From: CAVZBT01 sp963773605
GTDB taxonomy: Bacteria > Acidobacteriota > UBA6911
Assembly: GCA_963773605.1 (NCBI GenBank)
Contig: CAVZBT010000012.1
Location: forward strand, 434,001 to 498,000
Direction: 5' to 3'
Length of the DNA: 64,000 nucleotides
The translations under genes and the position numbers were made by a program. Below, in pieces: positions 9,015-18,810 of this stretch. Numbering within the stretch: the first letter of the stretch is position 1; the number at the start of each line of letters is the position of its first letter. The notes below the pieces were generated by a model, which did no database searches, had not been told where the DNA came from, and worked only from the letters and a program-made list of their open reading frames with translations.

Positions 9015-9392
9015 CTAGCGTCGGCTGCGGACGATCTTCGCCGAGGACACTCTCACGAGAGCGTCGGTCGCTCCCGCCGAACCGGTCGTTGGCAACATGT
9101 TCTCACGCACGTATTCCATCAGTTCGTGCACCTGCTGCTGCATTCTCTCCATCTTTTCCCGCATGGTCAAGATGACTTCGACGCCGGCGAGGTTCACGCC
9201 GAGGTCGCGCGTCAGGGCGAGGATCACCCCCAGGCGCTCCAGGTCGGCCTCGGTGTACAGGCGCGTGTTTCCGTCGCTGCGCGAAGGTTTGAGCAGGCCG
9301 AGCCGCTCGTACAGGCGGAGCGTCTGCGGGTGGATCTGGTAGGTCTCCGCAACCGCGCTGATCATGTATCCTGCTTTTTTTCGCGGGTTCAC
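9015..9392 (-). CDS. hspR: HspR, MerR-family heat-shock repressor
   Basis: 125 residues. The N-terminal MerR helix-turn-helix reads YMISAVAETYQIHPQTLRLYERLGLLKPSRSD...NTRLYTEADL. The IHPQTLRLYE recognition region is characteristic of HspR. A dimerisation coiled coil follows (MREKMERMQQQVHELMEYV). HspR represses dnaK operons in actinobacteria and some other phyla, with DnaK as co-repressor. Its position at the end of dnaK-hsp20-dnaJ-hspR gives autoregulation. I found no perfect HAIR operator (CTTGAGT-N7-ACTCAAG) near the dnaK promoter. Confidence 0.9.
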   Translation of the reverse strand: MNPRKKAGYMISAVAETYQIHPQTLRLYERLGLLKPSRSDGNTRLYTEADLERLGVILALTRDLGVNLAGVEVILTMREKMERMQQQVHELMEYVRENMLPTTGSAGATDALVRVSSAKIVRSRR

Positions 9393-9407
9393 CGTGCACC
9401 TGCTTCA

Positions 9408-10553
9408 TCAAGACTGGCCGAGGCCGGCCCTGGGGTCCTCGGGATTGAGGCGGGCCAACTCCCGCAGTATTTCCTTCGAGCGCTCGTCGGCCACCCTGGG
9501 GACGAGGACACGAACCTCTACGATCTGGTTGCCGTGATGGTCGCCCTTCAACGACGGGACACCTTTGTCCCTCAATCGGAATTTCTGCCCGCTCTGGGTG
9601 CCGGGCGGAATCCGCAGCAGCGTTTTGCCCTCGATGGTCGGCACCTCTATTTTCGTGCCCAGGGCCGCTTCGGTTACCGTGATCGGCACCGCACACAGGA
9701 TATCGTTCCCCTCCCGCCGGAAAAACTCGTGCGGCCGCACGCTGATAATGAGGTAGAGGTCACCCGGTGGGCCTCCCGCCTTCCCTGCCCCCCCCTTGCG
9801 GGGCACGCGCATCCGGAATCCGTTGTCGACGCCGGGAGGGATGCGGACCGTGATCGTCTCGTGGGCGGGGAGCGTCCCGGAGCCGCCGCAGACGGTGCAG
9901 CGGCTGCCGACTCGGCCAGTCCCGCCGCAGGTCCGGCAGGGCCCGGAAAAACGCATGATGCCGTGGGCCCGGCCCTCCTGCCCCGTCCCGTTGCAGGTGG
10001 GACAGACCTGCTGGCTCTTGGTGCGGTCCATGCCGGTCCCCTGGCAGGCGCCGCAAGCCTCCGGCCGGTTTATCGTCAGCCGCGTCGAGAGACCCCGGAT
10101 GGCTTCGAAAAACGAGATGTTGAGGTAGTGCTCGAGGTCGTTCCCTTTGAGCGGCCCCGCTGGCCGGGCCCGCTCTGCCCCCCCGGCGCCGCCGAAAAGA
10201 TCGGTGAAGATATCCCGGAAGCTGCTCCCGCCCTGGTCGGCGCCAAAATCCATGCCCGAAAAATCGAAACCGCCTCCCGGGCGAGCGGCGCGGCCGAACC
10301 CGGCTTCGCCCGGAGGAGGTTCTTTGAAGTTCTCCGAATAGAACCCGTACTGATCGTACATGGAGCGCTTCTTTGGGTCGCTCAGCACGTCGTAGGCTTC
10401 CTGGATCTTCTTGAACCGCTCCTCGGCGGACTTGTCCCCCGGGTTTACGTCGGGGTGGTTCTTGCGTGCCAGCCGCCGGTAGGCCTTCTTGATCTCGGCG
10501 GGTTTCGCAGATCTTGAGACGCCCAGAATCGAATAGTACTCTTCCTTGGCCAT
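9408..10553 (-). CDS. dnaJ: DnaJ, Hsp40 co-chaperone
   Basis: 381 residues with all type I DnaJ parts. The J domain carries HPD at 33-35, followed by a Gly/Phe-rich region (about 70-125). The zinc-binding domain has four CxxCxGxG repeats (CGACQGTG, CPTCNGTG, CRTCGGTG, CTVCGGSG), and the C-terminal substrate-binding beta domains follow. It stimulates the DnaK ATPase and delivers clients. It starts 3 bp after the hsp20 stop. Unlike dnaK in the same operon, the reading frame is intact. Confidence 0.96.
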   Translation of the reverse strand: MAKEEYYSILGVSRSAKPAEIKKAYRRLARKNHPDVNPGDKSAEERFKKIQEAYDVLSDPKKRSMYDQYGFYSENFKEPPPGEAGFGRAARPGGGFDFSGMDFGADQGGSSFRDIFTDLFGGAGGAERARPAGPLKGNDLEHYLNISFFEAIRGLSTRLTINRPEACGACQGTGMDRTKSQQVCPTCNGTGQEGRAHGIMRFSGPCRTCGGTGRVGSRCTVCGGSGTLPAHETITVRIPPGVDNGFRMRVPRKGGAGKAGGPPGDLYLIISVRPHEFFRREGNDILCAVPITVTEAALGTKIEVPTIEGKTLLRIPPGTQSGQKFRLRDKGVPSLKGDHHGNQIVEVRVLVPRVADERSKEILRELARLNPEDPRAGLGQS

Positions 10554-10556
10554 GTT

Positions 10557-10991
10557 TTAGGGCTGTACGGGGTCGGACTGGACGGGGATCCGCCTCACCC
10601 CGGGCAACGACTTGGGCAGGATCACCTTGAGCACGCCATCCTTCAGCTCCGCCGTGATCTCCTCGCCTTTGATTTCTTCGGGCAGATAGAACTTCCGGCA
10701 GAACCGCCCGCGCATCCCCTCGAGGCAGTAGTAGCTTTCCTCAGAGCAGGTCGAGTCGAGGAGACGCTCGCCTCGAATCGTCAACTCCGAGCCGGAAACG
10801 TCTATCCGGATGTCCTTGCGTTCGAGGCCGGGGAGTTCGGCGGTCAACGTGAACGAGTCCCCCGTTTCGTAGATGTCCACGGGGGGGACCAGCGATGCGC
10901 CTTCGACAGGGGCCTCGTCGCGGATCATGAGCGAATACAGGCTCTCCCAGTCCCGCGGGGCGCCGCGCCGGTTCTTAGGATTGGCTCCCAT
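10557..10991 (-). CDS. small heat-shock protein, Hsp20/alpha-crystallin family
   Basis: 144 residues from the ATG at 10991, preceded by a strong GAGGGAG ribosome-binding site 9 nt upstream. A GTG at 11012 would add seven residues but has a poorer site. The alpha-crystallin domain covers about 35-135 (PPVDIYETGDSFTLTAELPG, then ERKDIRIDVSGSELTIRGER, then VLKVILPK). It holds unfolding proteins for DnaK/DnaJ refolding. It occupies the slot where grpE is usually found in dnaK-grpE-dnaJ-hspR operons. Confidence 0.9.
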   Translation of the reverse strand: MGANPKNRRGAPRDWESLYSLMIRDEAPVEGASLVPPVDIYETGDSFTLTAELPGLERKDIRIDVSGSELTIRGERLLDSTCSEESYYCLEGMRGRFCRKFYLPEEIKGEEITAELKDGVLKVILPKSLPGVRRIPVQSDPVQP

Positions 10992-11113
10992 ACTATCGAA
11001 CTCCCTCTTCACGCTTTTCCGACCACACAGAACTCATGCACGAGCCGCGCGTCCGGCGCATGAGCCCCCGGAGCGGGCGGACCCGGTGGTCCCGGGCCCG
11101 CCTGCCCGCGGCC

Positions 11114-13066
<1,953 letters not shown>

Positions 13067-13141
13067 CTGTGCTGTTCCTCCTCCAATTAGCCTACAACCC
13101 TGGCAATGCCCCGGCCTGCCACTTATATTTAGTGCCTTATC

Positions 13142-13170
13142 TATATAGAATCTGAGCGAGTGATTGTCAA
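13142..13170 (-). promoter_or_regulatory. sigma70-type promoter of the dnaK operon
   Basis: On the minus strand, TTGACA (13165-13170) and TATATA (13142-13147) are separated by exactly 17 bp. The predicted start near 13135 gives a leader of about 70 nt to the dnaK ATG. A weak inverted repeat with 7-nt spacing (GGCACT...AGTGGC) lies just downstream. It is not the canonical HspR operator. Confidence 0.65.
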
Positions 13171-13299
13171 GCAGGGCGATCCCTTCGAGCAGTGCGTGCG
13201 TTGCGCCGTCCAATCAACCGGCGGCGGCGGTTATTGTGCGGACTTCGGGATCGATAGCTAATAGTATGGTCTCGGCAGCCGATACCGACTTGGACGGTT

Positions 13300-15168
13300 A
13301 TGTGCGGGATTTGTGGCTTTCTTTACTTCGATGACCGGCCCGTGGACGCGGACCTCATACGCCGCATGTCCGAGGTGCAGAAGCACCGGGGGCCCGACGA
13401 GTCCGGCGTCCATGTCGGGCGGCGGCTCGGCTTCGGACATAGCCGCCTGAGCATTATCGACCTGAGCACCGGCCGTCAGCCGCTGTCGAACGAGGACGGG
13501 AGCATCTGGATCACCTTCAACGGCGAAATCTACAACTTCCCCGATCTGAACCGTGATCTGGCCGGTGGCCACACGTTCCGGACGCGCGCGGATACCGAGA
13601 CGATCGTCCACCTCTATGAGCAATACCCCGTCGATTTTGTCTCACGTCTGCGCGGCATGTTTGCCTTTGGGATCTGGGACGAGCCCGGGCGAACGCTCAT
13701 CCTGGCCAGGGACCGTGTCGGCAAGAAACCGCTTTACTATTATCTCGACGACGAGAAACTGGTTTTCGCCTCGGAGATCAAGTCCATCCTCTGCCACCCG
13801 GATTTGGATCTCGCGGTAGACGAGCAGGCGGTCAGCGACTACGTCTCGCTCGGCTACATCCCGGCTCCCAAGTCCATCTATCGCCGCGTCCGCAAGGTGC
13901 GTCCCGGGCACTTCCTGAAGGTCGTCGGTCGGGATGTGCGCGAGACGTGCTACTGGGACCTCCGCTTCGAAGAGGACCCCGGTCCCACGGAAGCGCAGTG
14001 GGCCGCTCGGTTCCTGGCGGCCTTCCGCGAAGCCGTGGACATCCGGCTGATGAGCGAGGTGCCGCTGGGAGCGTTCCTTTCCGGGGGAGTGGATTCGTCG
14101 GCGGTGGTGGCCATGATGAGCCGCATTCTCGATCAACCGGTGCGCACGGCGACCATCGGGTTCAACGATGACAGATACGATGAATCGGGATATGCCCGCG
14201 AAGTTGCCGCCCACCTGAAGACCGATCACTTCGAGCGGACGGTCACGCCCGACAAAATCGGTGCCATCGAAAAGCTCGTGTGGCACTATGACGAGCCGTT
14301 TGCCGATTCCTCGGCCCTGCCGACCTACTACGTCAGCCAGGTCGCGCGCGAGCGCGTCACCGTGGCGCTCAGCGGCGACGGCGGCGACGAGAACTTCGCC
14401 GGCTACCGGCGCTACCTTTTCGACGCCCGGGAGAACACGGCCCGCCGTCTGTTACCGCACGCGGTCCGGCATCTGGTCTTCGGGCCTCTCGGCCGGCTGT
14501 ACCCCAAGATGGACTGGGCGCCGCGTGTCTTGCGTGCCCGTGCGACGTTTCAAAACCTGTCGTATGATCCGGTCGAAGGTTACTTCGAGACGATGTCGAC
14601 ATTCCGGCGCAACGACAAGGCCCGGATTCTGGCCGACAGCCTGACGTCTCGCTTGAACGGCTATTCGACCCTTGACGTGTTTCGGGATCACTGCAACAGT
14701 GCCGGAACGGCCGACCCGCTTTCCCGGATACAATATCTCGATATCAAGACGTATTTGACCGATGACATTCTGACCAAGGTCGACCGGGCAAGCATGGCGG
14801 TCTCACTGGAGGTACGGTGCCCCTTGCTCGACCACAGGGTTATGGAACTGCTGGCCCGGATCCCGTCGGGCTTGAAGTTGCGGGGCTCGACGGGCAAGTA
14901 TCTGTTCAGAAAGACGATGGAGCCCTTTCTGCCAAACGGCGCCGTTTATCGGACCAAGATGGGGTTTTCCATACCGCTGGCAGACTGGTTCCGGGGCGGC
15001 ATCCGCGAATTCGCACGCGCGTACGTGGTGGAACGGGAGGATGCCTATCTCGCAACGGCGTTTGTTCGCAGGATCTGGGACCAGCATCAGTCCGGCGTCC
15101 GAGACCGGTCCACGCAACTCTGGAACATCCTGATGTTTCGTCTCTGGCTGGACCGTTTTGGCCGATGA
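13300..15168 (+). CDS. asnB: asparagine synthase (glutamine-hydrolysing)
   Basis: 622 residues. The N-terminal glutaminase domain starts with the Ntn nucleophile as MCGICGF (C2 after Met removal) and contains KHRGPDESG and FNGEIYNF. The synthetase domain has the ATP-pyrophosphatase loop SGGVDSS at 261-267, then ALSGDGGDENFAGYRRY and the C-terminal KMGFSIPLADWFR. It converts aspartate, glutamine and ATP to asparagine. Long AsnB relatives also occur in exopolysaccharide loci, but this copy stands alone. It diverges from dnaK. Confidence 0.93.
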   Translation: MCGICGFLYFDDRPVDADLIRRMSEVQKHRGPDESGVHVGRRLGFGHSRLSIIDLSTGRQPLSNEDGSIWITFNGEIYNFPDLNRDLAGGHTFRTRADTETIVHLYEQYPVDFVSRLRGMFAFGIWDEPGRTLILARDRVGKKPLYYYLDDEKLVFASEIKSILCHPDLDLAVDEQAVSDYVSLGYIPAPKSIYRRVRKVRPGHFLKVVGRDVRETCYWDLRFEEDPGPTEAQWAARFLAAFREAVDIRLMSEVPLGAFLSGGVDSSAVVAMMSRILDQPVRTATIGFNDDRYDESGYAREVAAHLKTDHFERTVTPDKIGAIEKLVWHYDEPFADSSALPTYYVSQVARERVTVALSGDGGDENFAGYRRYLFDARENTARRLLPHAVRHLVFGPLGRLYPKMDWAPRVLRARATFQNLSYDPVEGYFETMSTFRRNDKARILADSLTSRLNGYSTLDVFRDHCNSAGTADPLSRIQYLDIKTYLTDDILTKVDRASMAVSLEVRCPLLDHRVMELLARIPSGLKLRGSTGKYLFRKTMEPFLPNGAVYRTKMGFSIPLADWFRGGIREFARAYVVEREDAYLATAFVRRIWDQHQSGVRDRSTQLWNILMFRLWLDRFGR

Positions 15169-15255
15169 TCCTCCGGGCGGGGGCGGGCCGACGCAGCCCA
15201 CCGCAGGGCCGAAACGGCGCGTACCGCCGGAAGAATGCTGTGCTAATATACAGCC

Positions 15256-15876
15256 ATGTTGAAACACGTCCCGCTCCTGCTGACACTCTTGAGTGGAGTT
15301 CCGTTGCCCGTCGCAGGATACCAGGCGCAGCCTCTGGAGTCCTACCGCGCGCGCGCGACGGTCGGGGGCGTGACGGTTGCGGTCGAACCCTACGGTTCCG
15401 ACGAAAAATCCGCGGCGGCATTCGACTTGCGCGACCTCGTGAAACGCGGCTATTTCCCTGTGTATGTCGCCATTCGGAACGAGACGAGCGACTACATCTC
15501 GATCAGTACCCGGAAGGTGCTATTGTCCACGCACTTCGGCCAGAGCCTCTACACCACCCCCGCGGCGATCGTGGTGGAGGATATCACCGGGGGAGGCGGA
15601 TTCAGCAGGACGCCCAAATCCCGCGACGCTGCCGAGGGGAAAGGGGGCCAGATCTCGCTCCTGGACGCGCTGACCGGCAAGGAGCTGCAAAATGGCCAGG
15701 TCGAGCCGGGCGGAACCGTGCAGGGATTCCTTTTCTTCTTCACCCCGACCCCGCGCCAGGATTTCTTCGCCGGCTCCAAGCTGACGATTCCGGGGTTGAC
15801 CAACAGGGGCACGGGCCGCGATATCGGGCCGTTCGAGATTCCTTTGGACGCGGGGGAAAAGCAAGTCAATCCCTGA
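15256..15876 (+). CDS. exported protein of unknown function
   Basis: 206 residues with a signal peptide (about residues 1-22). The mature protein has strands such as VTVAVEPYG, YFPVYVAIRNETSDYISI and GTVQGFLFFFTPTP that suggest an immunoglobulin-like beta sandwich. A glycine-rich loop VVEDITGGGGFSRTPKSRDAAEG lies in the middle. I do not recognise the family. It lies 87 bp after asnB and converges with glnE. Confidence 0.6.
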   Translation: MLKHVPLLLTLLSGVPLPVAGYQAQPLESYRARATVGGVTVAVEPYGSDEKSAAAFDLRDLVKRGYFPVYVAIRNETSDYISISTRKVLLSTHFGQSLYTTPAAIVVEDITGGGGFSRTPKSRDAAEGKGGQISLLDALTGKELQNGQVEPGGTVQGFLFFFTPTPRQDFFAGSKLTIPGLTNRGTGRDIGPFEIPLDAGEKQVNP

Positions 15877-15898
15877 TTGGAAGCTCCGCGCGCTGCGG

Positions 15899-18799
15899 TC
15901 AACCCGAGAAGTATCTTTCGAACAACTCGCGCACTATCCGCGCATTTTCATCCCAATCGGAGAGGAATGCCCGCCGCGCGGCGGCGCGCGCATCGGCACG
16001 ATATCCGAGGCTGCTGGCGAGCCGCGACAGCTTCGGTGACTCGCGGGAGATCTCCCGCGAATGCCATTCTTCGAGCAGTTGATAGCGGTTTTCGACGCGA
16101 CGCAGGAACCGGTGTGCCTTCAGGAGCCGGTCAGTCTCGGGCCCGGTGAGCGCCCCGGCGGACTGTAAGGCCGGTAGCGCCTGCGCTATCCCGGGGTGGC
16201 GCACCTCGGGGTGCCGCCCGCCGTACTGGACTTGCAGCAGCTGCACCAGGAACTCCAGGTCGGCTACCCCACCCTTGCCGTATTTGAAATCGAGGTGGGT
16301 CCGGCTCTCTTTGCTCTTCTCCGTTTCGATGCGCCTCTTGATGTGGCGCACCGCCTCGAGCGCCCCGGCGTCCCAGGCGAATTCGTACACGATGCGTGCC
16401 ACGGCATCGGGCCATCGAGCGCAGCCGCCGAGTGCGCGGGAACGTATCAGAGCCATGCGCTCCCACGGCTGCATGTAGGCGCAGGCGTGATCGAGAAAGC
16501 TCTCCCACGTGCGCGCGAGCAGGCCGGAGGCCCCTTCGGCCCTGAGTCGCAGATCGACCGCGTAGGTCATCCCTTCCGCCGTCACCCCGGAGAGGAGTTC
16601 AGCGATCCGCTCGGCGCGCCCGTCCTGCTCCCGCTGGGCGCTGGCGCGTTGTTCGGGGCTGCGGGCGCCCGGGGGCGGCTCGTACAAAAACAGCAGATCC
16701 AGGTCCGAACCGTAGTGCATCTGGCGACTGCCCAGCTTCCCCAGGGCGATTACCTCAAAGGTATCGTTCTGCGGTGCGGAGCCGCGCATCGGGGTGGCCG
16801 TCAGGGCGGCGGCGGCGCATACGCACGCCTCGGCCAGTTCGCTGAGCTCCCGGCTGATTTGCAGTTCGTCTCCCAGACCGGCGAGATCCCGGTAGGCGAT
16901 GCGGACCATCTCGCGCTGGCGATAGCGGCGCAGCACGAGATCGGGGGCATCGCCCCCGGGCGCTGCGGCGATGCGTTCGCGGATCTCGGCAAGCATCCCC
17001 TCCGCCCCCCTCCCTTCGTGGAGAAAGACGCCGCGCGCCAGGCTATCAAAATACTCGGGGTGACGTATCAGGATCTGGTGACATCGGTTGCTGATCGCCA
17101 GCAGGTTCGAGAGCCGCATGAGGTGTGGGCGTCGTGAGGCGAGGGCCCGCAGAAAGGAGACGCGGTTGCCGGTGGCACTCGCGAAGCTCTCGAGGTTGTG
17201 CAAGGCCTGGTCGGGGTCCAGGGAGTCCTTCAGGACCTCCAGCAATGGAAAAACGCACTCCAGGAACGCGCGTCGTTCCCCGGGGGGGAGCAGCCGCCCC
17301 GCCGGGCCAAGTGCCAGAAGCCGGAGATTCTGCCACGCCCTGTCTATGTCTTCGAACCCGTACTGGGAAAGGATCTCCCGGACACGCTCCCTGGGGGCGC
17401 GCTCGCTCAAGAGCCGCGCAAACTCTTCTTCCCCTTCGTTCAGGCGCAGATACCCGGGGCTCAGGTACACGCGTTCCAGAATCCTGCGCACCTCGGCACG
17501 ATACCGCTGCAGTACGGCCTCCAATCCGCCCTCGGACGGGAATCCGAGCCCGAGTGCCAGTAGCCTGAGTTCGCCCTGGTCGACCGGGAGGATCGACTGT
17601 GGCGTAAGGGAGCGCAGCTGCAACCTGTGTTCGACCGTGCGCAGGAACACGTAGGCGAGCGACAGCAGAGACTCTTCCCCGCTGAGCAGCGCTTTCGCCC
17701 CGGCGAGTGCGCTGATGGCTATGAGCGTGGTGCCGGAGCGGGCTTCCGGGTGGGCCGGACCCGCGACGAGCTGGAGGAACTGCACGTAAAACTCGATGTC
17801 CCTTATGCCTCCGGGCCCCTGTTTGAGCTGGACGCGCCCGGGGATCGCGTATTCCCGTTCTGCCCGGTGCTTCACCCGCTTGATTTCCTCAAGGGACGAA
17901 TCATCCATCTGCCGGGAGAAGGTGAACGTCTCCACGAACCGCAGGAAACGCCGGCCGATCTCGTCGCACCCGGCCACAAACCGGGTTTTGATCAAAGCCT
18001 GCCGCTCCCAGGCTTCGCCCCAGGACTCGTAGTAATTGAGCATGCTGGCGATCGTCGGGACGAGCGGACCCGTTTCGCCGTGCGGCCGCAGCCGCATGTC
18101 CACGCGGTACAGGAAGCCGTCCGGCCCTGTGCCCGACAGGGCCTGGGTGAGCCGTTCGCCCAGGCGCGTGAGAAAACGAAGTTCCTGGTCGGAGTCCGAA
18201 ACGCGCCGGCAAAAGAGCAGGTCGACGTCCGAGCTGTAGTTCAACTCGGCCCCCCCGAGTTTGCCGAGGGCGAACACGGAAAATCCATGAGGCGCACCCT
18301 CGTAGCCCGCGAGGGTGGCGGGCAGGTCGGCTTGCAGACCGAGCCAGCACTGCCCGAGCGCTTCTCGAATCACAAAATCCGCCAGGGCCGACAGGCGGTC
18401 TACGGTCTCCTGGAAGCAGGCGCTGCCTGCAACATCCCGGTAAAGGATCTCGAGGTAGGCGCGGCGCTTGAATGCGCGCAGCAGGTCGATCGGGGCAACC
18501 CCCGGTTGCCGGTCAGTCAGGAAGCGCCTCCAGTCGGCGGCCAGGTCGGCGGGATCCGACCCCGGGGCACGGGGAACACGCCGCGCGAGCCACCCGATCC
18601 AGTCAGGGTGCCGCCGCAGCGAATCGCGCATCGGAGGGGAGATGACCAGGACTTCGCCCAGCGTGACCAGGAAGCCTTGCGGCAGCGCATCGAGTTCTTC
18701 CGCGGCGCCGCTGGAGCCCTGCGCGACTTCTTCCAGCGCGAACAAGACCGGCCCGGGGGCGAACGTTCTTTCGGCTGCCGATTGCAGGGTCGGTAACAC
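15899..18799 (-). CDS. glnE: GlnE, bifunctional glutamine synthetase adenylyltransferase/deadenylase
   Basis: 966 residues, with two nucleotidyltransferase halves as expected. The N-terminal half has GKLGGAELNYSSDVDLLF (about 175-193) and the C-terminal half GKLGSRQMHYGSDLDLLFLYE (about 683-703). Each is followed by the Arg/Lys-rich segment typical of GlnE (KTRFVAGC and IRSRALGG). It adds or removes AMP on the glutamine synthetase tyrosine in response to PII and glutamine. It lies 11 bp downstream of glnD in the gln operon. The frame is intact. Confidence 0.95.
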   Translation of the reverse strand: MLPTLQSAAERTFAPGPVLFALEEVAQGSSGAAEELDALPQGFLVTLGEVLVISPPMRDSLRRHPDWIGWLARRVPRAPGSDPADLAADWRRFLTDRQPGVAPIDLLRAFKRRAYLEILYRDVAGSACFQETVDRLSALADFVIREALGQCWLGLQADLPATLAGYEGAPHGFSVFALGKLGGAELNYSSDVDLLFCRRVSDSDQELRFLTRLGERLTQALSGTGPDGFLYRVDMRLRPHGETGPLVPTIASMLNYYESWGEAWERQALIKTRFVAGCDEIGRRFLRFVETFTFSRQMDDSSLEEIKRVKHRAEREYAIPGRVQLKQGPGGIRDIEFYVQFLQLVAGPAHPEARSGTTLIAISALAGAKALLSGEESLLSLAYVFLRTVEHRLQLRSLTPQSILPVDQGELRLLALGLGFPSEGGLEAVLQRYRAEVRRILERVYLSPGYLRLNEGEEEFARLLSERAPRERVREILSQYGFEDIDRAWQNLRLLALGPAGRLLPPGERRAFLECVFPLLEVLKDSLDPDQALHNLESFASATGNRVSFLRALASRRPHLMRLSNLLAISNRCHQILIRHPEYFDSLARGVFLHEGRGAEGMLAEIRERIAAAPGGDAPDLVLRRYRQREMVRIAYRDLAGLGDELQISRELSELAEACVCAAAALTATPMRGSAPQNDTFEVIALGKLGSRQMHYGSDLDLLFLYEPPPGARSPEQRASAQREQDGRAERIAELLSGVTAEGMTYAVDLRLRAEGASGLLARTWESFLDHACAYMQPWERMALIRSRALGGCARWPDAVARIVYEFAWDAGALEAVRHIKRRIETEKSKESRTHLDFKYGKGGVADLEFLVQLLQVQYGGRHPEVRHPGIAQALPALQSAGALTGPETDRLLKAHRFLRRVENRYQLLEEWHSREISRESPKLSRLASSLGYRADARAAARRAFLSDWDENARIVRELFERYFSG

Positions 18800-18810
18800 G
18801 GGTCACCCGT

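Noticed and set aside
13067..13300. Canonical HAIR or CIRCE operator upstream of dnaK
   Set aside because: Neither CTTGAGT-N7-ACTCAAG nor TTAGCACTC-N9-GAGTGCTAA is found; only a weak unrelated inverted repeat.
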